Below, in pieces: positions 36,893 through 49,596 of a stretch of DNA of 64,000 nucleotides (its first letter is position 1; each line of letters starts with the position of its first letter). The notes beneath the pieces are model-generated. The model saw only the letters and a list, made by a program, of their open reading frames with translations, was not told the DNA's origin and did not search any database. The translations under genes and the position numbers were made by a program. The stretch is from Clusia tigrina (lineage: Eukaryota; Arthropoda; Insecta; Diptera; Clusiidae): positions 191,699,887-191,763,886 of the forward strand of contig OV050030.1 of assembly GCA_920105625.2 (NCBI GenBank), given 5' to 3'.

Positions 36893-38435
36893 GTGCTTTA
36901 TTGTCACAAAATGTCAAGGTTTTATGACGCTCCAGTAAAAAGTTACAAGCTTTTGAATGTTGCAAACTTTGATAGGTGTAGTACGCACGGAAAAAAGGAG
37001 TTAGAGCCATTGGATGCTTTATCAGTGTTTCAATTTGGACTCAAGGGTAGCATAGCTATGATCGATAGCTTAAATTGACAAGGGGCATGAGTGCTTTATT
37101 GTCACAAAATTTCAAGGTCTTATGACGCTCCAGTAGAAAGTTACAGGCATTTGAATGTTGCAAACTTTGATACGCACCGTGTAGAAGTTTGGTCCATTGG
37201 AAGCTTTATCAGTGTTTCAATTTTGACTCAAGGGTAGCATAGCTATGACCGATAGTTTAGATTGACAACAGGCACGAGCACTTTTTTGTTACAAAATTTC
37301 AAGGTTTTATGACGCTCCAGTAAAAAGTTACAAGCATTTGAATGTTGCAAACTTTGATACGCACGGTGTCGAAGTTTGGTCCATTGGAAGTTTTATCAGT
37401 GTTTCAATTTTGACTCAAGGGTAGCATAGCTATGACCGATAGCTTAAATTGACAAGGGGCCTGAGTGCTTTATTGTCACAAAATTTCAAGGTTTTATGAC
37501 GCTCCAGTAAAAAGTTGCAAGCTTTTGAATGTTGCAAACTTTTATAGGTGTAGTACGCACGGAAAAAAGGAGTTAGAGCCATTGGATGCTTTATCAGTGT
37601 TTCAATTTGGACTCAAGGGTAGCATAGCTATGATCGATAGCTTAAATTTACAAGGGGCACGAGTGCTTTATTGTCACAAAATTTCAAGGTCTTATGACGC
37701 TCCAGTAAAAAGTTACAAGCTTTTGAATGTTGCAAACTTTGATAGGTGTAGTACGCACGGAAAAAAGGAGTCAGAGCCTTTGGAAGTGTTTCAATTTGGA
37801 CTCAAGGGTAGCATAGCTATGACCGATAGCTTAAATTGACTAGGGACATGAGTGCTTTATTGTCACCAAATTTCAAGGTTTTATGACGCCCCATTAAAAA
37901 GTTACAAGCTTTTGAATGTTGCAAACTTTGATAGGTGTAGTACGCACGGAAAAAAGGTGTTAGAGCCATTGGAAGCTTTATCAGTGTTTCAATTTGAACT
38001 CAGGGGTAGCATAGCTATGACCGATAGCTTAAATTGACAAGGGGCATGAGTGCTTTATTGTCACAAAATTTCAAGGTTTTATGACGCTCCAGTAAAAAGT
38101 TACAAGCTTTTGAATGTTGCAAACTTTGATAGGTGTAGTACGCACGGAAAAAAGGAGTTAGAGCCTTATCAGTGTTTCAATTTGGACTCAAGGGAAGCAT
38201 ATCTATGATCGATAGCTTAAATTGACAAGGGGCATGGATGCTATATTGTCACAAAATTTCAAGGTTTTATGACGCTCCAGTAAAAAGTTACAAGCATTTG
38301 AATGTTGCAAATTTTGATAGGTGTAGTACGCACGGAAAAAAGGAGTTAGAGCCATTGGATGCTTTATCAGTGTTTCAATTTGGACTCAAGGGTAGCATAG
38401 CTATGACCGATAGCTTAAATTGACAAGGGGCGTGA
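36893..38435 (+). repeat. Octamer of the 3086-bp unit, next copy
   Basis: Same class order and length (1543 bp) as 33807-35349, with offset 3086 kept throughout, including the AAAAAGTTGCAAGC and ACTTTTATAGG monomer (34379 and 37465) and the GACTAGGGACATGAG boundary. The first monomer differs, reading AAAATGTCAAGG. The following octamer is interrupted at 38436. Confidence 0.87.
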
Positions 38436-39008
38436 GTGCTTTATTGTCACAAAATGTCAAGGTTTTATGACGCTCCAGTAAAAAGTTACAAGCTTTTGAA
38501 TGTTGCAAACTTTGATACGCACCGTGTAGAAGTTTGGTCCATTGGAAGCTTTATCAGTGTTTCAATTTTGACTCAAGGGTAGCATAGCTATGACCGATAG
38601 TTTAGATTGACAAGAGGCACGAGCACTTTGTTGTCACAAAATTTCAAAGTTTTATGACGATCCAGTAAAAAGTTACAAGCATTTGAATGTTGCAAACTTT
38701 GATACGCACCGTGTAGAAGTTAGGGCCATTGGAAGCTTTATCAGTGTTTCAATTTGGACTCAAGGGTAGCATATCTATGATCGATAGCTTAAATTGACAA
38801 GGGGCTTGCGTGCTATATTGTCACGAAAATTTCAAAGTTTTATGACGCTCCAGTAAAAAGTTACAAGCATTTGAATGTTGCACATTTTGATAGGTGTAGT
38901 ACGCACGGAAAAAAGGAGTTAGAGCCATTGGATGCTTTATCAGTGTTTCAATTTGGACTCAAGGGTAGCATAGCTATGATCGATAGCTTAAATTTACAAG
39001 GGGCACGA
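38436..39008 (+). repeat. Three-monomer block shared with 50.0-50.6 kb
   Basis: P, P and I monomers. Rare markers GCACTTTGTTGTC, GTTAGGGCCATTGG, GGGGCTTGCGTGC and GTTGCACATTTTG recur at 50180-50565, offset 11557. This block breaks the octamer pattern and precedes the 3076-bp unit. Confidence 0.8.
38810..39008 (+). repeat. Example of class I199 monomer (1-bp insertion)
   Basis: CACGAAAATTTC replaces CACAAAATTTC, adding one base and shifting any reading frame. Usually the copy begins GTGCTATATTG. Other copies start at 4219, 5002, 8086, 8482, 9836, 11773, 14298, 15152, 17041, 21099 and 50367. Confidence 0.9.
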
Positions 39009-42000
39009 GTGCTTTATTGTCACAAAATTTCAAGGTCTTATGACGCTCCAGTAAAAAGTTACAAGCTTTTGAATGTTGCAAACTTTGATAGGTGTAGTAC
39101 GCACGGAAAAAAGGAGTCAGAGCCATTGGAAGTGTTTCAATTTGGACTCAAGGGTAGCATAGCTATGACCGATAGCTTAAATTGACAAGGGACATGAGTG
39201 CTTTATTGTCACAAAATTTCAAGGTTTTATGACGCTCCAGTAAAAAGTTACAAGCTTTTGAATGTTGCAAACTTTGATAGGTGTAGTACGCACGGAAAAA
39301 AGGAGTTAGAGCCTTATCAGTGTTTCAATTTGGACTCAAGGGAAGCATATCTATGATCGATAGCTTAAATTGACAAGGGGCATGGGTGCTATATTGTCAC
39401 AAAATTTCAAGGTTTTATGACGCTCCAGTAAAAAGTTACAAGCATTTGAATGTTGCAAATTTTGATAGGTGTAGTACGCACGGAAAAAAGGAGTTAGAGC
39501 CATTGGATGCTTTATCAGTGTTTCAATTTTGACTCAAGGGTAGCATAGCTATGACCGATAGCTTAAATTGACAAGGGGCATGAGTGCTTTATTGTCACAA
39601 AATTTCAAGGTTTTATGACGCTCCAGTAAAAAGTTGCAAGCTTTTGAATGTTGCAAACTTTTATAGGTGTAGTACGCACGGAAAAAAGGAGTTAGAGCCA
39701 TTGGATGCTTTATCAGTGTTTCAATTTGGACTCAAGGGTAGCATAGCTATGATCGATAGCTTAAATTTACAAGGGGCACGAGTGCTTTATTGTCACAAAA
39801 TTTCAAGGTCTTATGACGCTCCAGTAAAAAGTTACAAGCTTTTGAATGTTGCAAACTTTGATAGGTGTAGTACGCACGGAAATAAGGAGTTAGAGCCTTA
39901 TCAGTGTTTCAATTTGGACTCAAGGGAAGCATATCTATGATCGATAGCTTAAATTGACAAGGGGCATGTTTGCTTTATTGTCACAAAATTTCAAGGTTTT
40001 ATGACGCTCCAGTAAAAAGTTACAAGCATTTGAATGTTGCAAATTTTGATAGGTGTAGTACGCACGGAAAAAAGGAGTTAGAGCCATTGGATGCTTTATC
40101 AGTGTTTCAATTTGGACTCAAGGGTAGCATAGCTATGACCGATAGCTTAAATTGACAAGGGGCATGAGTGCTTTATTGTCACAAAATGTCAAGGTTTTAT
40201 GACGCTCCAGTAAAAAGTTACAAGCTTTTGAATGTTGCAAACTTTGATAGGTGTAGTACGCACGGAAAAAAGGAGTTAGAGCCATTGGATGCTTTATCAG
40301 TGTTTCAATTTGGACTCAAGGGTAGCATAGCTATGATCGATAGCTTAAATTGACAAGGGGCATGAGTGCTTTATTGTCACAAAATTTCAAGGTCTTATGA
40401 CGCTCCAGTAGAAAGTTACAGGCATTTGAATGTTGCAAACTTTGATACGCACCGTGTAGAAGTTTGGTCCATTGGAAGCTTTATCAGTGTTTCAATTTTG
40501 ACTCAAGGGTAGCATAGCTATGACCGATAGTTTAGATTGACAACAGGCACGAGCACTTTTTTGTTACAAAATTTCAAGGTTTTATGACGCTCCAGTAAAA
40601 AGTTACAAGCATTTGAATGTTGCAAACTTTGATACGCACGGTGTCGAAGTTTGGTCCATTGGAAGTTTTATCAGTGTTTCAATTTGGACTCAAGGGTAGC
40701 ATAGCTATGACCGATAGCTTAAATTGACAAGGGGCATGAGTGCTTTATTGTCACAAAATGTCAAGGTTTTTTGACGCTCCAGTAAAAAGTTACAAGCTTT
40801 TGAATGTTGCAAACTTTGATAGGTGTAGTACGCACGGAAAAAAGGAGTTAGAGCCATTGGATGCTTTATCAGTGTTTCAATTTGGACTCAAGGGTAGCAT
40901 AGCTATGATCGATAGCTTAAATTGACAAGGGGCATGAGTGCTTTATTGTCACAAAATTTCAAGGTCTTATGACGCTCCAGTAGAAAGTTACAGGCATTTG
41001 AATGTTGCAAACTTTGATACGCACCGTGTAGAAGTTTGGTCCATTGGAAGCTTTATCAGTGTTTCAATTTTGACTCAAGGGTAGCATAGCTATGACCGAT
41101 AGTTTAGATTGACAACAGGCACGAGCACTTTTTTGTTACAAAATTTCAAGGTTTTATGACGCTCCAGTAAAAAGTTACAAGCATTTGAATGTTGCAAACT
41201 TTGATACGCACGGTGTCGAAGTTTGGTCCATTGGAAGTTTTATCAGTGTTTCAATTTTGACTCAAGGGTAGCATAGCTATGACCGATAGCTTAAATTGAC
41301 AAGGGGCCTGAGTGCTTTATTGTCACAAAATTTCAAGGTTTTATGACGCTCCAGTAAAAAGTTGCAAGCTTTTGAATGTTGCAAACTTTTATAGGTGTAG
41401 TACGCACGGAAAAAAGGAGTTAGAGCCATTGGATGCTTTATCAGTGTTTCAATTTGGACTCAAGGGTAGCATAGCTATGATCGATAGCTTAAATTTACAA
41501 GGGGCACGAGTGCTTTATTGTCACAAAATTTCAAGGTCTTATGACGCTCCAGTAAAAAGTTACAAGCTTTTGAATGTTGCAAACTTTGATAGGTGTAGTA
41601 CGCACGGAAAAAAGGAGTCAGAGCCTTTGGAAGTGTTTCAATTTGGACTCAAGGGTAGCATAGCTATGACCGATAGCTTAAATTGACTAGGGACATGAGT
41701 GCTTTATTGTCAAAAAATTTCAAGGTTTTATGACGCTCCATTAAAAAGTTACAAGCTTTTGAATGTTGCAAACTTTGATAGGTGTAGTACGCACGGAAAA
41801 AAGGTGTTAGAGCCATTGGAAGCTTTATCAGTGTTTCAATTTGAACTCAGGGGTAGCATAGCTATGACCGATAGCTTAAATTGACAAGGGGCATGAGTGC
41901 TTTATTGTCACAAAATTTCAAGGTTTTATGACGCTCCAGTAAAAAGTTACAAGCTTTTGAATGTTGCAAACTTTGATAGGTGTAGTACGCACGGAAAAAA

Positions 42001-42084
42001 GGAGTTAGAGCCTTATCAGTGTTTCAATTTGGACTCAAGGGTAGCATAGCTATGATCGATAGCTTAAATTTACAAGGGGCACGA
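39009..42084 (+). repeat. 16-monomer unit (3076 bp)
   Basis: Order from 39009: S, T, F, F, T, F, F, P, P, F, P, P, F, S, F, T. The same order restarts at 42085 with constant offset 3076 until a one-base insertion near 44870. The last monomer (41897) looks chimeric: front like ordinary T188, rear (AAATTTACAAGGGGCACGAG) like the end of the 38810 monomer. Confidence 0.86.
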
Positions 42085-42659
42085 GTGCTTTATTGTCACA
42101 AAATTTCAAGGTCTTATGACGCTCCAGTAAAAAGTTACAAGCTTTTGAATGTTGCAAACTTTGATAGGTGTAGTACGCACGGAAAAAAGGAGTCAGAGCC
42201 ATTGGAAGTGTTTCAATTTGGACTCAAGGGTAGCATAGCTATGACCGATAGCTTAAATTGACAAGGGACATGAGTGCTTTATTGTCACAAAATTTCAAGG
42301 TTTTATGACGCTCCAGTAAAAAGTTACAAGCTTTTGAATGTTGCAAACTTTGATAGGTGTAGTACGCACGGAAAAAAGGAGTTAGAGCCTTATCAGTGTT
42401 TCAATTTGGACTCAAGGGAAGCATATCTATGATCGATAGCTTAAATTGACAAGGGGCATGGGTGCTATATTGTCACAAAATTTCAAGGTTTTATGACGCT
42501 CCAGTAAAAAGTTACAAGCATTTGAATGTTGCAAATTTTGATAGGTGTAGTACGCACGGAAAAAAGGAGTTGGAGCCATTGGATGCTTTATCAGTGTTTC
42601 AATTTTGACTCAAGGGTAGCATAGCTATGACCGATAGCTTAAATTGACAAGGGGCATGA

Positions 42660-45600
42660 GTGCTTTATTGTCACAAAATTTCAAGGTTTTATGACGTTCC
42701 AGTAAAAAGTTGCAAGCTTTTGAATGTTGCAAACTTTTATAGGTGTAGTACGCACGGAAAAAAGGAGTTAGAGCCATTGGATGCTTTATCAGTGTTTCAA
42801 TTTGGACTCAAGGGTAGCATAGCTATGATCGATAGCTTAAATTTACAAGGGGCACGAGTGCTTTATTGTCACAAAATTTCAAGGTCTTATGACGCTCCAG
42901 TAAAAAGTTACAAGCTTTTGAATGTTGCAAACTTTGATAGGTGTAGTACGCACGGAAATAAGGAGTTAGAGCCTTATCAGTGTTTCAATTTGGACTCAAG
43001 GGAAGCATATCTATGATCGATAGCTTAAATTGACAAGGGGCATGGATTCTATATTGTCACAAAATTTCAAGGTTTTATGACGCTCCAGTAAAAAGTTACA
43101 AGCATTTGAATGTTGCAAATTTTGATAGGTGTAGTACGCACGGAAAAAAGGAGTTAGAGCCATTGGATGCTTTATCAGTGTTTCAATTTGGACTCAAGGG
43201 TAGCATAGCTATGACCGATAGCTTAAATTGACAAGGGGCATGAGTGCTTTATTGTCACAAAATGTCAAGGTTTTATGACGCTCCAGTAAAAAGTTACAAG
43301 CTTTTGAATGTTGCAAACTTTGATAGGTGTAGTACGCACGGAAAAAAGGAGTTAGAGCCATTGGATGCTTTATCAGTGTTTCAATTTGGACTCAAGGGTA
43401 GCATAGCTATGATCGATAGCTTAAATTGACAAGGGGCATGAGTGCTTTATTGTCACAAAATTTCAAGGTCTTATGACGCTCCAGTAGAAAGTTACAGGCA
43501 TTTGAATGTTGCAAACTTTGATACGCACCGTGTAGAAGTTTGGTCCATTGGAAGCTTTATCAGTGTTTCAATTTTGACTCAAGGGTAGCATAGCTATGAC
43601 CGATAGTTTAGATTGACAACAGGCACGAGCACTTTTTTGTTACAAAATTTCAAGGTTTTATGACGCTCCAGTAAAAAATTACAAGCATTTGAATGTTGCA
43701 AACTTTGATACGCACGGTGTCGAAGTTTGGTCCATTGGAAGTTTTATCAGTGTTTCAATTTGGACTCAAGGGTAGCATAGCTATGACCGATAGCTTAAAT
43801 TGACAAGGGGCATGAGTGCTTTATTGTCACAAAATGTCAAGGTTTTATGACGCTCCAGTAAAAAGTTACAAGCTTTTGAATGTTGCAAACTTTGATAGGT
43901 GTAGTACGCACGGAAAAAAGGAGTTAGAGCCATTGGATGCTTTATCAGTGTTTCAATTTGGACTCAAGGGTAGCATAGCTATGATCGATAGCTTAAATTG
44001 ACAAGGGGCATGAGTGCTTTATTGTCACAAAATTTCAAGGTCTTATGACGCTCCAGTAGAAAGTTACAGGCATTTGAATGTTGCAAACTTTGATACGCAC
44101 CGTGTAGAAGTTTGGTCCATTGGAAGCTTTATCAGTGTTTCAATTTTGACTCAAGGGTAGCATAGCTATGACCGATAGTTTAGATTGACAACAGGCACGA
44201 GCACTTTTTTGTTACAAAATTTCAAGGTTTTATGACGCTCCAGTAAAAAGTTACAAGCATTTGAATGTTGCAAACTTTGATACGCACGGTGTCGAAGTTT
44301 GGTCCATTGGAAGTTTTATCAGTGTTTCAATTTTGACTCAAGGGTAGCATAGCTATGACCGATAGCTTAAATTGACAAGGGGCCTGAGTGCTTTATTGTC
44401 ACAAAATTTCAAGGTTTTATGACGCTCCAGTAAAAAGTTGCAAGCTTTTGAATGTTGCAAACTTTTATAGGTGTAGTACGCACGGAAAAAAAGAGTTAGA
44501 GCCATTGGATGCTTTATCAGTGTTTCAATTTGGACTCAAGGGTAGCATAGCTATGATCGATAGCTTAAATTTACAAGGGGCACGAGTGCTTTATTGTCAC
44601 AAAATTTCAAGGTCTTATGACGCTCCAGTAAAAAGTTACAAGCTTTTGAATGTTGCAAACTTTGATAGGTGTAGTACGCACGGAAAAAAGGAGTCAGAGC
44701 CTTTGGAAGTGTTTCAATTTGGACTCAAGGGTAGCATAGCTATGACCGATAGCTTAAATTGACTAGGGACATGAGTGCTTTATTGTCACCAAATTTCAAG
44801 GTTTTATGACGCTCCATTAAAAAGTTACAAGCTTTTGAATGTTGCAAACTTTGATAGGTGTAGTACGCACGGAAAAAAAGGTGTTAGAGCCATTGGAAGC
44901 TTTATCAGTGTTTCAATTTGAACTCAGGGGTAGCATAGCTATGACCGATAGCTTAAATTGACAAGGGGCATGAGTGCTTTATTGTCACAAAATTTCAAGG
45001 TTTTATGACGCTCCAGTAAAAAGTTACAAGCTTTTGAATGTTGCAAACTTTGATAGGTGTAGTACGCACGGAAAAAAGGAGTTAGAGCCTTATCAGTGTT
45101 TCAATTTGGACTCAAGGGAAGCATATCTATGATCGATAGCTTAAATTGACAAGGGGCATGGATGCTATATTGTCACAAAATTTCAAGGTTTTATGACGCT
45201 CCAGTAAAAAGTTACAAGCATTTGAATGTTGCAAATTTTGATAGGTGTAGTACGCACGGAAAAAAGGAGTTAGAGCCATTGGATGCTTTATCAGTGTTTC
45301 AATTTGGACTCAAGGGTAGCATAGCTATGACCGATAGCTTAAATTGACAAGGGGCATGAGTGCTTTATTGTCACAAAATGTCAAGGTTTTATGACGCTCC
45401 AGTAAAAAGTTACAAGCTTTTGAATGTTGCAAACTTTGATAGGTGTAGTACGCACGGAAAAAAGGAGTTAGAGCCATTGGATGCTTTATCAGTGTTTCAA
45501 TTTGGACTCAAGGGTAGCATAGTTATGATCGATAGCTTAAATTGACAAGGGGCATGAGTGCTTTATTGTCACAAAATGTCAAGGTTTTATGACGCTCCAG

Positions 45601-46128
45601 TAAAAAGTTACAAGCATTTGAATGTGAAAACTTTGATACGCACCGTGTAGAAGTTTGGTCCATTGGAAGCTTTATCAGTGTTTCAATTTTGACTCAAGGG
45701 TAGCATAGCTATGACCGATAGTTTAGATTGACAAGAGGCACGAGCACTTTTTTGTCACAAAATTTCAAGGTTTTATGACGCTCCAGTAAAAAGTTACAAG
45801 CATTTGAATGTTGCAAACTTCGATACGCACGGTGTAGAAGTTTGGTCCATTGGAAGTTTTATCAGTGTTTCAACTTTGACTCAAGGTTAGCATAGCTATG
45901 ACCGATAGCTTAAATTGGCAAGGGGCATGAGTGCTTTATTGTCACAAAATTTCAAGGTTTTATGACGCTCCAGTAAAAAGTTACAAGTATTTGAATGTTG
46001 CAAATTTTGAAAGGTGTAGTACGCACGGAAAAAAGGAGTTAGAGCCATTGGAGGCTTTATCAGTGTTTCAATTTGGACTCAAGTGTAGCATATCTATGAT
46101 CGATAGCTTAAATTGACAAGGGGCATGC
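42660..46128 (+). repeat. 18-monomer higher-order unit, copy A (3469 bp)
   Basis: Order: F, T, F, F, P, P, F, P, P, F, S, F, T, F, F, P186, P, F. Followed immediately by copy B at offset 3469, which becomes 3468 after an extra A near 44870. I noticed about eight differences by eye over 3.47 kb, including GACGTTCC near 42694, GGATTCTATATTG near 43045, AAAAAAGAG near 44490 and AGTTATG near 45521. The first 2.3 kb also match 39584-41897. Confidence 0.9.
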
Positions 46129-49100
46129 GTGCTATATTGTCACAAAATTTCAAGGTTTTATGACGCTCCAGTAAAAAGTTGCAAGCTTTTGAATGTTGCA
46201 AACTTTTATAGGTGTAGTACGCACGGAAAAAAGGAGTTAGAGCCATTGGATGCTTTATCAGTGTTTCAATTTGGACTCAAGGGTAGCATAGCTATGATCG
46301 ATAGCTTAAATTTACAAGGGGCACGAGTGCTTTATTGTCACAAAATTTCAAGGTCTTATGACGCTCCAGTAAAAAGTTACAAGCTTTTGAATGTTGCAAA
46401 CTTTGATAGGTGTAGTACGCACGGAAATAAGGAGTTAGAGCCTTATCAGTGTTTCAATTTGGACTCAAGGGAAGCATATCTATGATCGATAGCTTAAATT
46501 GACAAGGGGCATGGATGCTATATTGTCACAAAATTTCAAGGTTTTATGACGCTCCAGTAAAAAGTTACAAGCATTTGAATGTTGCAAATTTTGATAGGTG
46601 TAGTACGCACGGAAAAAAGGAGTTAGAGCCATTGGATGCTTTATCAGTGTTTCAATTTGGACTCAAGGGTAGCATAGCTATGACCGATAGCTTAAATTGA
46701 CAAGGGGCATGAGTGCTTTATTGTCACAAAATGTCAAGGTTTTATGACGCTCCAGTAAAAAGTTACAAGCTTTTGAATGTTGCAAACTTTGATAGGTGTA
46801 GTACGCACGGAAAAAAGGAGTTAGAGCCATTGGATGCTTTATCAGTGTTTCAATTTGGACTCAAGGGTAGCATAGCTATGATCGATAGCTTAAATTGACA
46901 AGGGGCATGAGTGCTTTATTGTCACAAAATTTCAAGGTCTTATGACGCTCCAGTAGAAAGTTACAGGCATTTGAATGTTGCAAACTTTGATACGCACCGT
47001 GTAGAAGTTTGGTCCATTGGAAGCTTTATCAGTGTTTCAATTTGGACTCAAGGGTAGCAAAGCTATGACCGATAGTTTAGATTGACAACAGGCACGAGCA
47101 CTTTTTTGTTACAAAATTTCAAGGTTTTATGACGCTCCAGTAAAAAGTTACAAGCATTTGAATGTTGCAAACTTTGATACGCACGGTGTCGAAGTTTGGT
47201 CCATTGGAAGTTTTATCAGTGTTTCAATTTGGACTCAAGGGTAGCATAGCTATGACCGATAGCTTAAATTGACAAGGGGCATGAGTGCTTTATTGTCACA
47301 AAATGTCAAGGTTTTATGACGCTCCAGTAAAAAGTTACAAGCTTTTGAATGTTGCAAACTTTGATAGGTGTAGTACGCACGGAAAAAAGGAGTTAGAGCC
47401 ATTGGATGCTTTATCAGTGTTTCAATTTGGACTCAAGGGTAGCATAGCTATGATCGATAGCTTAAATTGACAAGGGGCATGAGTGCTTTATTGTCACAAA
47501 ATTTCAAGGTCTTATGACGCTCCAGTAGAAAGTTACAGGCATTTGAATGTTGCAAACTTTGATACGCACCGTGTAGAAGTTTGGTCCATTGGAAGCTTTA
47601 TCAGTGTTTCAATTTTGACTCAAGGGTAGCATAGCTATGACCGATAGTTTAGATTGACAACAGGCACGAGCACTTTTTTGTTACAAAATTTCAAGGTTTT
47701 ATGACGCTCCAGTAAAAAGTTACAAGCATTTGAATGTTGCAAACTTTGATACGCACGGTGTCGAAGTTTGGTCCATTGGAAGTTTTATCAGTGTTTCAAT
47801 TTTGACTCAAGGGTAGCATAGCTATGACCGATAGCTTAAATTGACAAGGGGCCTGAGTGCTTTATTGTCACAAAATTTCAAGGTTTTATGACGCTCCAGT
47901 AAAAAGTTGCAAGCTTTTGAATGTTGCAAACTTTTATAGGTGTAGTACGCACGGAAAAAAGGAGTTAGAGCCATTGGATGCTTTATCAGTGTTTCAATTT
48001 GGACTCAAGGGTAGCATAGCTATGATCGATAGCTTAAATTTACAAGGGGCACGAGTGCTTTATTGTCACAAAATTTCAAGGTCTTATGACGCTCCAGTAA
48101 AAAGTTACAAGCTTTTGAATGTTGCAAACTTTGATAGGTGTAGTACGCACGGAAAAAAGGAGTCAGAGCCTTTGGAAGTGTTTCAATTTGGACTCAAGGG
48201 TAGCATAGCTATGACCGATAGCTTAAATTGACTAGGGACATGAGTGCTTTATTGTCACCAAATTTCAAGGTTTTATGACGCTCCATTAAAAAGTTACAAG
48301 CTTTTGAATGTTGCAAACTTTGATAGGTGTAGTACGCACGGAAAAAAGGTGTTAGAGCCATTGGAAGCTTTATCAGTGTTTCAATTTGAACTCAGGGGTA
48401 GCATAGCTATGACCGATAGCTTAAATTGACAAGGGGCATGAGTGCTTTATTGTCACAAAATTTCAAGGTTTTATGACGCTCCAGTAAAAAGTTACAAGCT
48501 TTTGAATGTTGCAAACTTTGATAGGTGTAGTACGCACGGAAAAAAGGAGTTAGAGCCTTATCAGTGTTTCAATTTGGACTCAAGGGAAGCATATCTATGA
48601 TCGATAGCTTAAATTGACAAGGGGCATGGATGCTATATTGTCACAAAATTTCAAGGTTTTATGACGCTCCAGTAAAAAGTTACAAGCATTTGAATGTTGC
48701 AAATTTTGATAGGTGTAGTACGCACGGAAAAAAGGAGTTAGAGCCATTGGATGCTTTATCAGTGTTTCAATTTGGACTCAAGGGTAGCATAGCTATGACC
48801 GATAGCTTAAATTGACAAGGGGCATGAGTGCTTTATTGTCACAAAATGTCAAGGTTTTATGACGCTCCAGTAAAAAGTTACAAGCTTTTGAATGTTGCAA
48901 ACTTTGATAGGTGTAGTACGCACGGAAAAAAGGAGTTAGAGCCATTGGATGCTTTATCAGTGTTTCAATTTGGACTCAAGGGTAGCATAGCTATGATCGA
49001 TAGCTTAAATTGACAAGGGGCATGAGTGCTTTATTGTCACAAAATGTCAAGGTTTTATGACGCTCCAGTAAAAAGTTACAAGCATTTGAATGTGAAAACT

Positions 49101-49596
49101 TTGATACGCACCGTGTAGAAGTTTGGTCCATTGGAAGCTTTATCAGTGTTTCAATTTTGACTCAAGGGTAGCATAGCTATGACCGATAGTTTAGATTGAC
49201 AAGAGGCACGAGCACTTTTTTGTCACAAAATTTCAAGGTTTTATGACGCTCCAGTAAAAAGTTACAAGCATTTGAATGTTGCAAACTTCGATACGCACGG
49301 TGTAGAAGTTTGGTCCATTGGAAGTTTTATCAGTGTTTCAACTTTGACTCAAGGTTAGCATAGCTATGACCGATAGCTTAAATTGGCAAGGGGCATGAGT
49401 GCTTTATTGTCACAAAATTTCAAGGTTTTATGACGCTCCAGTAAAAAGTTACAAGTATTTGAATGTTGCAAATTTTGAAAGGTGTAGTACGCACGGAAAA
49501 AAGGAGTTAGAGCCATTGGAGGCTTTATCAGTGTTTCAATTTGGACTCAAGTGTAGCATATCTATGATCGATAGCTTAAATTGACAAGGGGCATGC
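46129..49596 (+). repeat. 18-monomer higher-order unit, copy B (3468 bp)
   Basis: Near-identical tandem copy of 42660-46128. Private differences include GCAAAGCTATG near 47057. The next unit would begin at 49597, but the monomer there is a CCATTTAAAAGTTACAAGC type resembling 20318, so the amplified core ends at this junction. Confidence 0.9.

Noticed and set aside
45818..45834. CENP-B box-like 17-mer (CTTCGATACGCACGGTG)
   Set aside because: It matches seven of the nine essential CENP-B box bases, but occurs only in the monomers at 45744 and 49212 through a single T to C change, and other monomers read TTTGATACGC. Most likely chance.
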